DNA of 6,492 nt, from the NCBI GenBank assembly GCA_028821035.1, contig JAPPHP010000076.1, forward strand, positions 1 to 6,492. The letters are read 5' to 3'. The notes beneath the pieces were generated by a model. The model was not told the DNA's origin. It saw nothing but the letters and a program-made list of their open reading frames with translations, and ran no database searches. This DNA is from Gammaproteobacteria bacterium (lineage in GTDB: Bacteria; Pseudomonadota; Gammaproteobacteria; Pseudomonadales; Azotimanducaceae). Below, piece by piece: positions 1-6,492 of this stretch (position 1 is the stretch's first letter; each line of letters opens with the position of its first letter). The translations under genes were made by a program, and so were the position numbers.

Positions 1-1817
1 GTCGGGAGGTTCGAACTCGTGATGTCCACGCGGATGCGGTGGCCGGGCTGGAAGTAGTTGGCGTACACCAGCATGTCGATCTCGATCGGGTAGACCACGC
101 CCGGCTCCATCAGGACCATCCTGTCGTAGCCCTCGCGATAGCGTAGCCGCAGGTAGCCTTCCTGCAGCGCGAACGCGCGGCCGTCCGGATAGACGTCGTA
201 GAGCTTCACGGACAGGTCCGTGTCCGGCACATCCGTGGATACATGGATCGTCGCGCGCATCTTGCCGGTGATCTCGATGCCTTCCGTTAGCGGTTCGCTC
301 GTGTACACGAGCACGTCCGGCCGTTCCTGCAGGTCCGAGAGATCGAAGCTGCCGCTGTGCACGGCGCGTATCGGTTCCATGATCGGATTGGCCGGATCGT
401 AGACATAGGTGTCGGATCCGGCGGTATCCGGCGCCGCAGAGACGATCCTCCCGGAGTCCATGCTGCCGCCGGCATCGCCGCTGCTGGTGAGGAAGAACCG
501 GGTCGGGGTCGTGCCTTCGATGGGCCACACATCCGACGACTTCCACGCGTTCCGCCCCGGGACGTAGTACTGGATCTTCGGCTCCCTGTCGAAGCCGTTG
601 TCCATGCCTTTCAGGGTGTAGTCCCACCACCGGAGATACGTGCCCCAGATGTCCTTGCGCGCATCGCCCATGTCCCTCTGGCCCGAAACGGTCCGCGACG
701 AGACGGATTCGATGTTGCAGTGCGCCAGCGGCGAGATGATCACGAACTGGTTGTCGCGCCCGTACTGCGTCTCGGCGTTTTCGCTGAAGTGGCGGAACTG
801 CAGGAAGGTCTCGTTCACGCCATAGTCGTGCCACGAGTTGATGTGCAGGGCCGCCGCATTGACCCGGGTGTCGTCCTCCAGGTAGTCACCCCCGTCCCAC
901 CACGGATCCATGGGTTCGCGGGTGAGGTCTTCCCAGTCCGATGGGGGCGAGTCGAGGACCTCGGCAATGTCGATCGAAGGCAGCACCAGCATGGCGTCGA
1001 TGAAGTACTTGTTGTACAGGTCCGGGTCTTCCGCCATCGACCGCAGATCGACGCCAAGGTCCGGGGCCGGATCGAAGAAATCGGCCACCTGCAGGAACTC
1101 TTCCCGCGACAGCCGGCGCGACGGGCGGTAGAACAGGTTCGTGCCGGAAAAATGCGCCCAGAGCGCCATGGTCAGATTGGTGGCGCCGCCCCGTTTCCAG
1201 AGCTTCGCCATGGTGCCGCCCGCGGTGCCGTGCCCGGTGGCGGCGGATTGGGGGATGATCGACGTCAGGGCGGGATGCAGCGTCTGCGCCGCCTTGATCT
1301 GGTTGGCGCCCGGAATCGAGCAGCCGATCATGCTGGTCCTGCCGCTGAACCAGGGCTGTTCTGCGAACCAGTCGAGCGTGTCGGCGGCGTCCTCGACGTC
1401 TCCGTTCAGGACCACGTAGTCGCCTTCCGATTCGAACTTCCCCCGCCGGTCCTGGACGGCGAACACGTAGCCATGACTCGCGTAGTAGTACGCCTGGTTC
1501 GCCGCGGAGATGGGCGCGTCCGGGTCGGCATTGCGCTTGCTGGCCTTGTCGTACGGCGTCCGTTCGAGAATGACGGGCAGCTCACCCTCGACCCCGACGG
1601 GGAAGTAGAGGTCCGTGGAGAGCCGCACGCCATCGCGCATCGGAACGAAGTGGCTGCGCTCGACCCTGACTTCGTAGGGGCCCTTGCCGAACGGGACGGT
1701 CTCCGGCGCTGGCGCGGGGTTTTCCGCGGCTGGCGTCTCCACCTCCTGGTCTTGGGAACAGGCAGAGACCGCCATGACAGCCGTGCACAGCAACAGGGAC
1801 CGGAGGTGCGTTCGCAT
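1..1817 (-). CDS. CocE/NonD family (peptidase S15, X-Pro dipeptidyl-peptidase-like) lipoprotein, 3' end cut by window
   Basis: 605 residues are readable from the ATG at 1817 down to the left edge, with no stop; only the last part of the C-terminal domain should be missing. The N-terminus is a lipoprotein signal (basic start, hydrophobic core, lipobox V-S-A-C with Cys20). Ser at +2 predicts outer-membrane sorting. A Pro/Ala/Glu-rich linker follows. The alpha/beta-hydrolase core shows RTPYDK with Tyr89 (the oxyanion-hole Tyr position of CocE), DRRGKFESEG, nucleophile motif G-C-S-I-P-G with Ser167, WHD with Asp331, and SPLAHC with His366. This is a complete S15-type Ser-Asp-His triad. The C-terminal part, from about residue 430, fits the family's jelly-roll domain and reaches the typical VDITSSN stretch. 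S15 members cleave X-Pro dipeptides, esters or acylated beta-lactams, so the substrate is unknown here. Tyr usually follows the nucleophile; here it is Ile. AAGAGG lies 9 nt upstream of the start. Confidence 0.93.
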   Translation of the reverse strand, partial: MRTHLRSLLLCTAVMAVSACSQDQEVETPAAENPAPAPETVPFGKGPYEVRVERSHFVPMRDGVRLSTDLYFPVGVEGELPVILERTPYDKASKRNADPDAPISAANQAYYYASHGYVFAVQDRRGKFESEGDYVVLNGDVEDAADTLDWFAEQPWFSGRTSMIGCSIPGANQIKAAQTLHPALTSIIPQSAATGHGTAGGTMAKLWKRGGATNLTMALWAHFSGTNLFYRPSRRLSREEFLQVADFFDPAPDLGVDLRSMAEDPDLYNKYFIDAMLVLPSIDIAEVLDSPPSDWEDLTREPMDPWWDGGDYLEDDTRVNAAALHINSWHDYGVNETFLQFRHFSENAETQYGRDNQFVIISPLAHCNIESVSSRTVSGQRDMGDARKDIWGTYLRWWDYTLKGMDNGFDREPKIQYYVPGRNAWKSSDVWPIEGTTPTRFFLTSSGDAGGSMDSGRIVSAAPDTAGSDTYVYDPANPIMEPIRAVHSGSFDLSDLQERPDVLVYTSEPLTEGIEITGKMRATIHVSTDVPDTDLSVKLYDVYPDGRAFALQEGYLRLRYREGYDRMVLMEPGVVYPIEIDMLVYANYFQPGHRIRVDITSSNLP

Positions 1818-1820
1818 TCG

Positions 1821-1925
1821 CTAGAGCCTCTTCACGTTGTCGTCGAGATTGCGCTCGATGAAGTTATGGTACGGATCGACGATCACGGCCGCCGGCCTTT
1901 CTGGATTCGCGGCTATCGGGTGTGC
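1821..1925 (-). other. Unrecognised short coding-like tail upstream of the S15 gene (gene remnant or leader ORF)
   Basis: In the same frame as the S15 gene, but separated from it by a TAG at 1823-1821 and one codon, the minus strand reads about 34 codons that look coding. They end in DPYHNFIERNLDDNVKRL. Third positions are mostly G or C, as in the neighbours. I do not recognise the peptide. It is not in frame with the amidohydrolase that ends at 2006, so simple read-through does not explain it. Two readings are possible. It may be the 3' remnant of a deleted gene. It may instead be a tiny ORF starting at the GTG at 1886 (21 codons plus stop), which has AAAGG 9 nt upstream (1896-1900), translationally coupled to the S15 gene. 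The frame stays open further upstream, with another GTG at 1979, but that part looks less coding. Chance is not excluded. Confidence 0.35.
1827..1832 (-). promoter_or_regulatory. Ribosome binding site of the S15/CocE-type gene
   Basis: AAGAGG on the minus strand lies 9 nt before the ATG at 1817. It falls within the last codons of the short upstream coding-like frame, whose TAG (1823-1821) sits between this site and the ATG. Ribosomes finishing the short frame could therefore reinitiate here. The start is also supported by the lipoprotein signal that follows it directly. Confidence 0.55.
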
Positions 1926-2005
1926 GCTCCAGCTTGGCGGTGTGGAGTGGGAAACAGGTTCCGGGAGCCTGCAGCGCACCCCATTTCGACAAGCCTCCCA
2001 GACAG

Positions 2006-3439
2006 CTACTCCTCGGGCGCGGCTTCCGGCGCCGGAATCGAACTGATCACCGGCGCGACCGGCAGGGTATCGAGGTCCACGACCGCGCCGTCCTTGAGGA
2101 CCATCTCGATCTCCCGGTAGTGGGCGGCGCTCCGCAGCGGGTCCTTGCCAAGCACCACGATGTCCGCGACCTTGCCGGGCTCAAGCGTTCCCAACCGGTC
2201 GTCCACCCGATAGGCCGCGGCGACATGGCTGGTGGCGGACCGCAGGATCTCCTGCGGAGCCATGCCCAGTTGCTCGAGCCCGGCGAGCGCGTTGAAGTGC
2301 CCTTCGCCGAGCTTCGTTCGGGGATCCGCGTTCGGGCCCTCGGACTCGGCGGCGACCACGGGGTTCTCGACGCCCGCGTCCGTCGAGAGCAGCATGGCCA
2401 CGCCGTGTTCGATCATCGCCTTCTGGTTCTCGCGGCCGATTTTCATGTACGGGGCCAGGATCGCCCCGGGGACGCGCGGGTGGATCTCCGCGTACTCGTC
2501 GATGCGCCGCTGCGTGATCGGCAGCACAGACACCGGGATGCCCCGGTCGACGAGCTTCCTTAGCGTCTCGTCCGGTATGGGCACCTGCGGGCCGGAGATG
2601 TCGCCGTGGGTGACGATGTCGACCCCGGCGTCGATGGCCATGTCGAGGCTCTCGACCGAGGTGGTGTGCGCCTGCACGGTCATGCCGGCCTTGTGTGCCT
2701 CCTCCACGATGGCGCGCTGCACCCGGGGGGAGAACTGGATGAAGAACATGTCGGTGTGGCCGCTCGCGCCGTACTTGAGGAAGTCCATCCCCTTGCCCGC
2801 GTACTCGGCGACCGCCGCGCGGACATCCTCCGGCGTCATCCACATGAGGTCACGGCCGGTGCCCTGCTCCCAGGTCTCGTTGATGCGCTTGACGAACGTC
2901 TTGGTGAGGAAAGGGGCAGCGGCGCCCAGGAAGTCGGGGGACAGCGGCCCGCCGAACCCGATGATGTTGCCCGCGAGATAGATGCGACTGCCAGGCGCCT
3001 CGCCCGCGTTGATGGCATCCCGGGCCGCCTTGAGCGCGGCCAGCGGCCCCCAGGTGTCGAACACCGTCGTCTGCCCGGTCTTCAGGGCGATCTGGGCGGC
3101 TTCCAGGACGATCTCGTCGTAACGGTCCTCGAACTTGATGAGGGTCTCGAGACGGATGTTGATCATCAGGTGCAGGTTGGCGTCCATGAGCCCGGGGATC
3201 AGGTACTTCCCCTGGACATCGAGGGTGCGCGCGTCCGCCGGGACGGCAACGTCGCGCCCGACGGCAGCGATCCGGCCATCCTCGACCAGCACGGTCGCGT
3301 TGCGGATCGGCGGCGCGCCGGTACCGTCGATGACCGTTCCGCCGATCAGGGCGAGGGAGTCGGCGTGGGCGCCAGCGGCGAGCAGCAGGCAGGCGGCGAC
3401 ACCCGCCACGAGGAGAAGAGGATGGCGCCGTCGATGCAT
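2006..3439 (-). CDS. Secreted metal-dependent amidohydrolase (Xaa-Pro dipeptidase/imidazolonepropionase-like family)
   Basis: 477 residues from the ATG at 3439. The N-terminus is a signal peptide (basic HRRRH, hydrophobic core, likely cleavage after AHA near residue 26), so the enzyme should be periplasmic or secreted. A lipobox-like V-A-A-C at Cys17 is a weaker alternative. The amidohydrolase fold follows: N-terminal beta-sandwich (LIGGTVIDGTG), LIPGLMDANLHL after strand 1, FLKYGASGH with Lys222 (candidate carboxylated metal-bridging Lys), VQAHTT with His258, VTHGD with His278, LLSTDAG with Asp354, and the closing LGTLEPGKVADIVVL motif. The family's usual HxH after strand 1 is N-L-H here (Asn88, His90). 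Related secreted enzymes hydrolyse Xaa-Pro or Xaa-Lys/Arg dipeptides; that activity is inferred. An in-frame TTG at 3475 is a poorer start, because it would put 12 residues before the signal peptide and overlap the S9 gene. GGAGGG lies 8 nt before the chosen ATG. Confidence 0.92.
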   Translation of the reverse strand: MHRRRHPLLLVAGVAACLLLAAGAHADSLALIGGTVIDGTGAPPIRNATVLVEDGRIAAVGRDVAVPADARTLDVQGKYLIPGLMDANLHLMINIRLETLIKFEDRYDEIVLEAAQIALKTGQTTVFDTWGPLAALKAARDAINAGEAPGSRIYLAGNIIGFGGPLSPDFLGAAAPFLTKTFVKRINETWEQGTGRDLMWMTPEDVRAAVAEYAGKGMDFLKYGASGHTDMFFIQFSPRVQRAIVEEAHKAGMTVQAHTTSVESLDMAIDAGVDIVTHGDISGPQVPIPDETLRKLVDRGIPVSVLPITQRRIDEYAEIHPRVPGAILAPYMKIGRENQKAMIEHGVAMLLSTDAGVENPVVAAESEGPNADPRTKLGEGHFNALAGLEQLGMAPQEILRSATSHVAAAYRVDDRLGTLEPGKVADIVVLGKDPLRSAAHYREIEMVLKDGAVVDLDTLPVAPVISSIPAPEAAPEE

Positions 3440-3443
3440 CCCC

Positions 3444-5498
3444 TCAGCCCTCCGCTTCCGGCGCGTGTTTCCCAAACCACCCGAGCAGCGTCGTCATCTT
3501 CGACATCGCGTGGCTCGGCCGCGCGACGATGCCGTGCGCCTCCTCCGGGACCCGCACGAGCACGGTCTCCACGCCCTGCAGCTTGAGCGCCTTGTAGTAC
3601 TGCTCGGACTCCGACATGGGCGTGCGCCAGTCCTCCTCCCCGGTCATGATGAGCGTCGGCGTCGTCACGTTCTCCGACACGCGCAGCAGCGAGCGGGCCT
3701 CGAAGTTGTCCCGGTGGCGCCAGGGCAGTCCGGGCATCCAGTATTCGAGGAACAGCCCCGACAGGTCCGCGGTGAAGATGAAGCTCTCCCAGTTGATCAC
3801 CGGGTAGAAGGCCACGGCCGCCCGGAAGCGGTCCGTGTTGCCGATCATCCAGGCCGTCAGTACGCCGCCGCCGCTCCCGCCGGTGACGTAGAGCCGCTCC
3901 TCGTCGACGAAACCCATGCCGACCACGTGGTCCACCGCGGAGTTCAGGTCGTGGAAGTCGTCTCCCGGGTAGGCGTGGTGGATGAGATTGCCGAACTCCT
4001 CGCCGTAGCTGATGCTGCCGCGGGGATTGGTGTACAGCACAACGTAGCCGGCGGCGGCCATGAGCTGCTTCTCCGTGTCGAACACGTCGCCGTAGTCCGC
4101 GAAGGGTCCGCCGTGCATCTCCAGGATCAGCGGGTACTTCCGGGACGCATCGAAGCCGGGCGGCTTGATGATCCAGCCGTGCACGGGGCGGCCGTCCTTC
4201 GACGATGTCCACCGCAACTCCTCAACCGCGCCGAGTTCCCGCGCGCCGAACAGGTCCGCGTTCAGGTCTGTCAGCATGCGCCCGGCCTCGCCGGGGTCGG
4301 CGACGGCGACGTCGCCGGGCATGGCCGGCCCCGGAACCGTGTACGCCAGGCGGCCCCCGTCGCTGGTCGACCAGAGGGTGTTGTGGTTGATGTAGCCCGT
4401 TTCGCCGCTACCGATGTCAGGCACGACAACACGGCGGCCGCCGTCGAGCGAGAACAGCACGAGCCGCGCATTGCCCGCGTCGAGCACGACGCCGTGGATG
4501 CCGCTGCCGTCCGGCGCCCATTGCGGTCCGCCGCCCCCGCGGCGCGCGGAATCCTGGACGTGCCGGTCATAGTCCAGGGTCAGGTTCCGGACGTTGGAGC
4601 CATCGCGGTCCGCCAGGTACAGGTCGTTCTGTTGATGCCCCTGGTATCGGTCGTCATAGCCCACGTAGGCGATGTGCCTGCCGTCCGGCGACACCGACGC
4701 GGCCACGTCGGGTCCCTTCCGGTCGATCAGCCGCCGCGCCGACCCGTCGGCCAGCGCGACCTCGTAGACATCCGGATTGCCCACGTCGTAGATCTCGGCA
4801 CCTTCCGCGAGGTTGGCAGAGACGATCAGGGATTCCCCTTCCGGCGCCCAGGCGAAGGAGCCGGCGCCGAACTGCCGTTCGCCCTGCGTCACCTGTCGTG
4901 GCGTGCCGCCGTCGGCGGCCACGACGAAAAGGTGCATGTACCCCGGCGGCACGTCCCCGACCTGGTCGAAGCGGAACGCCAGCATGTCGGTGTACTTCGG
5001 CGGCGGCGCCCACTCGGCGCCCTCCGGCGCCGGCGGCATCTCGCCGATGACGAGCGCGGGTTCCGGGACGAGACGCGTGAACGCGATGCGGCCTCCGTCC
5101 GGCGACCACGCGAAGTTGCCCGGCGGCATGGCATGACTGGTGACCGCGGCGGTGTCGCCCGTGTCCATCCAGCGCACGTGAAGCTGCGTGCTGCCGCTCT
5201 CGTCCGACCGGTACGCCAGGCGGCTCCCGTCCGGGGACCAGCGGGGGGAATTCGCCGTGTGCTTGCCGGTGTTCAGCGGCCGGTGGTTCGATCCGTCCGC
5301 ATCGACCATCCAGAGGTTCTGGTAGCGGCGGTCGGTCATCACGTCGTTGAAGTGACGGACGTACACGACCTGCTCGCCGTTCGGCGAGATCTGGGCGTCC
5401 GTGGCGTACTCCAGTTCGAAGACGTCCATCACCTCCAGGGGCTGCGCTGCGTGCGCCGCCACGGCGAGGATCGGAAGGACGAGGGCTGTTCGGATCAT
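3444..5498 (-). CDS. Secreted S9 family (prolyl oligopeptidase-type) serine peptidase
   Basis: 684 residues, a normal length for the S9C acylaminoacyl-peptidase/dipeptidyl-peptidase-like group. A short Sec signal peptide (cleavage likely after AHA, about residue 17) sends it to the periplasm or outside. Residues from about 30 to 400 form a beta-propeller with PD40/WD40-like repeats: ISPNG, WSPDG, WSPDG, WAPEG, VSPDG and WAPDG, near residues 38, 87, 130, 216, 269 and 326. The alpha/beta-hydrolase domain follows, with HGGP at 462-465 (oxyanion-hole region), NPRGS, nucleophile motif GGSGGG with Ser542, EEDWRTP with Asp623 and EEAHGI with His655. Triad order and spacing match the family. Such enzymes cut short peptides that enter through the propeller; whether this one prefers proline or acylated N-termini cannot be read from sequence. 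It lies 25 nt after the DUF885 gene and 4 nt before the amidohydrolase start. AGGAG lies 9 nt before the ATG. Confidence 0.95.
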   Translation of the reverse strand: MIRTALVLPILAVAAHAAQPLEVMDVFELEYATDAQISPNGEQVVYVRHFNDVMTDRRYQNLWMVDADGSNHRPLNTGKHTANSPRWSPDGSRLAYRSDESGSTQLHVRWMDTGDTAAVTSHAMPPGNFAWSPDGGRIAFTRLVPEPALVIGEMPPAPEGAEWAPPPKYTDMLAFRFDQVGDVPPGYMHLFVVAADGGTPRQVTQGERQFGAGSFAWAPEGESLIVSANLAEGAEIYDVGNPDVYEVALADGSARRLIDRKGPDVAASVSPDGRHIAYVGYDDRYQGHQQNDLYLADRDGSNVRNLTLDYDRHVQDSARRGGGGPQWAPDGSGIHGVVLDAGNARLVLFSLDGGRRVVVPDIGSGETGYINHNTLWSTSDGGRLAYTVPGPAMPGDVAVADPGEAGRMLTDLNADLFGARELGAVEELRWTSSKDGRPVHGWIIKPPGFDASRKYPLILEMHGGPFADYGDVFDTEKQLMAAAGYVVLYTNPRGSISYGEEFGNLIHHAYPGDDFHDLNSAVDHVVGMGFVDEERLYVTGGSGGGVLTAWMIGNTDRFRAAVAFYPVINWESFIFTADLSGLFLEYWMPGLPWRHRDNFEARSLLRVSENVTTPTLIMTGEEDWRTPMSESEQYYKALKLQGVETVLVRVPEEAHGIVARPSHAMSKMTTLLGWFGKHAPEAEG
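3448..3453 (-). promoter_or_regulatory. Ribosome binding site of the amidohydrolase, inside the S9 gene
   Basis: GGAGGG on the minus strand lies 8 nt before the ATG at 3439 and within the last sense codons of the S9 peptidase. It decides the start in favour of 3439 over the in-frame TTG at 3475. With the S9 stop only 4 nt before the ATG, it indicates translational coupling. Confidence 0.75.
4341..5231 (-). repeat. Internal near-identical 21-nt pair within propeller-repeat DNA of the S9 gene
   Basis: Segments 4341-4361 and 5211-5231 match at 20 of 21 bases. Both encode the strand with GRLAY or SRLAY in PD40-type propeller blades. Several other blades share the shorter SPDG-encoding core. This fits the blade repeat structure plus shared codon bias. 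Confidence 0.5.
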
Positions 5499-5507
5499 CG
5501 GGTTGCT

Positions 5508-5512
5508 CTCCT
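5508..5512 (-). promoter_or_regulatory. Ribosome binding site of the S9 peptidase
   Basis: AGGAG on the minus strand, 9 nt before the ATG at 5498, within the 25-nt gap after the DUF885 stop. It supports the annotated start, which is followed directly by a signal peptide. Confidence 0.75.
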
Positions 5513-5523
5513 GACCGGCCGCC

Positions 5524-6492
5524 TCAGTCCCGGCTCATGTACCGGTCGACATGCTCCTCCAGCACCGGCAGGGGCATGGCGCCGCTGCCGAGCACCGCGG
5601 CGTGGAAGGTGCGGATGTCGAACGCGTCGCCCAGCTTCGCCTCCTGCGCGGCGCGGATCTCCCGGAACTTCTCGAGGCCGAGTTTGTAGGCCAGGGCCTG
5701 GGCGGGCATGTCCGTGGAGTAGCGCAGGGTCTCGGTGGCTGTTTCCTCCGCGCTCGAGAACGTGTTCGCGCGCATGTACTCCATGGCCCGCTCCCGCGAC
5801 CAGCCGAAGTGGTTCATCCCGGTGTCCACCACCAGGCGATTCGCGATGAAGGCGTCGAAGAGCAGCCAGCCGTACCGCTCGTAGGGCTCGTCGAGCACGC
5901 CCATCTCCAGGGCCAGGCTCGCGGCGTAGTTGGCCCATCCCTCGGTGAACGCCGCGTAGAAGAGACTCGTGAGCTGCCGGAGCCGGGAACTCGCCTCGGT
6001 CTCCAGTTGCAGGGCGATATGGAAATGGTGCCCGGGTATCAGTTCATGGAAGATCAGCGGTCCGGTCCAGACCATCGGACGGCTCTCGAGCTTCGAGCCG
6101 TTGAAACGGTACTCGCCGCGCGGATTCGCGGGCGTCGGCGTCTGGTAGTAGCCGAAGGTCATGCCCGGTTCCGCCGCCGGGTCCAGGCGCCGAACGCCGT
6201 AGGGCGCCTCGGGCAGCACCGAGAAGAAGTCCGGGATGTGCGGTTCCACTTCGCGGATGTAGGCCATGTAGCGGTCCGCCACCTCCTCCGGGGTCTGCGC
6301 GAAGAAGCGGGGGTCGGCACGCATCTGCTCGTGGAACTCCTCCGCCGTGCCCTCGAACCCCAACTCGTCGCGGATGGCCCGCATCTGCTGCTGGAGGTCC
6401 TCCATGTATGCGAGGCCGCGCTCGTGGATGTCCGCGGGGTCGAGGTCCATGGTGGTCTGCTGGAGGATGGCGAACCGGTAGGCCGCCTCGCC
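5524..6492 (-). CDS. DUF885 family predicted zinc-dependent peptidase, 5' end cut by window
   Basis: 322 residues are visible, from the right edge to the TGA at 5526-5524. The frame stays open to the edge (it begins GEAAYRFAILQQTT), so the Met at 6450 is internal and the true start lies outside. DUF885 proteins are usually about 550-620 residues, so roughly the C-terminal half is present. Diagnostic features: the family's HExxPGHH motif, read as FHELIPGHHFHIALQ (visible residues 149-156), then TEGWANYAASLALEMG with Glu184 (a plausible further metal ligand), and a typical C-terminal half including GWSRERAMEYM, QALAYKLG and FHAAVLGSGAMPLPVLEEHV. The family is regarded as a metallopeptidase group and many members are exported, but the N-terminus that would show a signal peptide is missing. 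It is the first visible gene of the tight three-gene run. Biochemical function is poorly established, so its substrate is unknown. Confidence 0.93.
   Translation of the reverse strand, partial: GEAAYRFAILQQTTMDLDPADIHERGLAYMEDLQQQMRAIRDELGFEGTAEEFHEQMRADPRFFAQTPEEVADRYMAYIREVEPHIPDFFSVLPEAPYGVRRLDPAAEPGMTFGYYQTPTPANPRGEYRFNGSKLESRPMVWTGPLIFHELIPGHHFHIALQLETEASSRLRQLTSLFYAAFTEGWANYAASLALEMGVLDEPYERYGWLLFDAFIANRLVVDTGMNHFGWSRERAMEYMRANTFSSAEETATETLRYSTDMPAQALAYKLGLEKFREIRAAQEAKLGDAFDIRTFHAAVLGSGAMPLPVLEEHVDRYMSRD

Larger units (their letters stand above)
1818..2005. other. Intergenic region between amidohydrolase and S15 gene
   Basis: This 188-nt stretch is the only sizeable gap in the window. 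On the minus strand it holds the short coding-like tail (1925-1821) and the S15 ribosome binding site. I see no convincing sigma-70 promoter and no hairpin followed by a T-run. Small GC-rich inverted repeats, such as GGCC-GGC-GGCC near 1887-1897, lack a T-tract and are expected at this base composition. A separate promoter for the S15 gene is possible but cannot be picked out. Confidence 0.5.

Noticed and set aside
1818..2005. Rho-independent terminator or sigma-70 promoter in the 188-nt gap
   Set aside because: The inverted repeats are short and GC-rich with no T-run. No pair of -35/-10-like hexamers at proper spacing stands out on the minus strand.
357..2120. Long plus-strand open frame (587 codons) opposite the S15 gene
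   Set aside because: It is the antisense shadow of GC-rich minus-strand codons. Its product is Arg/Val/Gly/His-rich with no recognisable motif, while the minus strand encodes a full S15 catalytic triad and lipoprotein signal.
3387..3391. Lipobox (V-A-A-C at residue 17) making the amidohydrolase a lipoprotein
   Set aside because: The hydrophobic stretch continues past the Cys (LLLAAG) to a good signal peptidase I site after AHA, so a soluble secreted form is more likely. It is not fully excluded.
3440..3475. Upstream TTG start (3475) for the amidohydrolase
   Set aside because: It would overlap the S9 gene by 32 nt, add 12 residues ahead of a well-formed signal peptide, and ignore the GGAGGG placed 8 nt before the ATG at 3439.
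2232..3586. Plus-strand frames opposite the amidohydrolase (2232-2981 and 2606-3586)
   Set aside because: Same antisense effect. The minus strand carries the amidohydrolase motifs in the right order, and the plus-strand products have no family features.
4341..5231. Mobile or recombination repeat (20 of 21 matching bases)
   Set aside because: Both copies lie in equivalent propeller strands of the S9 protein and encode similar residues with the same codon bias. No flanking duplications are seen.
3135..5849. Very long plus-strand open frame (904 codons) opposite the S9 gene and its neighbours
   Set aside because: It spans the antisense of three well-supported minus-strand genes and their junctions. 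The translation is low-complexity Arg/Val/His/Pro without domains, as expected from strong GC bias at third codon positions.

Overview
The window is GC-rich bacterial DNA. All convincing genes lie on the minus strand and read from high to low coordinates. Four hydrolase genes fill nearly all of it, two of them cut by the window edges. One product has a lipoprotein signal with Ser at +2, and two others have Sec-type signal peptides. This points to a Gram-negative cell (periplasm plus outer membrane). The gene mix (S15/CocE, S9, DUF885 and a secreted amidohydrolase) is common in marine and soil Gammaproteobacteria and in other GC-rich Gram-negatives. I cannot assign a genus from the sequence.

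Layout in transcription order. (1) 6492-5524: a DUF885 predicted metallopeptidase, N-terminus outside the window. (2) 5498-3444: a secreted S9 (prolyl oligopeptidase-type) serine peptidase, 25 nt downstream of gene 1. (3) 3439-2006: a secreted metal-dependent amidohydrolase of the Xaa-Pro dipeptidase/imidazolonepropionase-like type. Its ATG is 4 nt after the S9 stop codon and its ribosome binding site lies inside the S9 gene. (4) A 188-nt gap (2005-1818) that includes a short, coding-like, unrecognised tail ending 3 nt before the next gene. (5) 1817-1: a CocE/X-Pro dipeptidyl-peptidase-type (S15) lipoprotein, C-terminus outside the window.

Genes 1-3 are tightly spaced and look like one operon, with its promoter beyond the right edge. 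Gene 4 may belong to it by read-through or may be transcribed separately. Together the enzymes suggest extracytoplasmic breakdown of peptides, possibly proline-containing ones, because S9, S15 and this amidohydrolase group all include proline-specific members. That substrate link is inference. No mobile element, CRISPR array, RNA gene or plainly new system was seen. The points most worth a second look are an Asn in place of the first His of the amidohydrolase metal motif, the orphan coding-like tail upstream of the S15 gene, and the altered nucleophile motif in the S15 enzyme.
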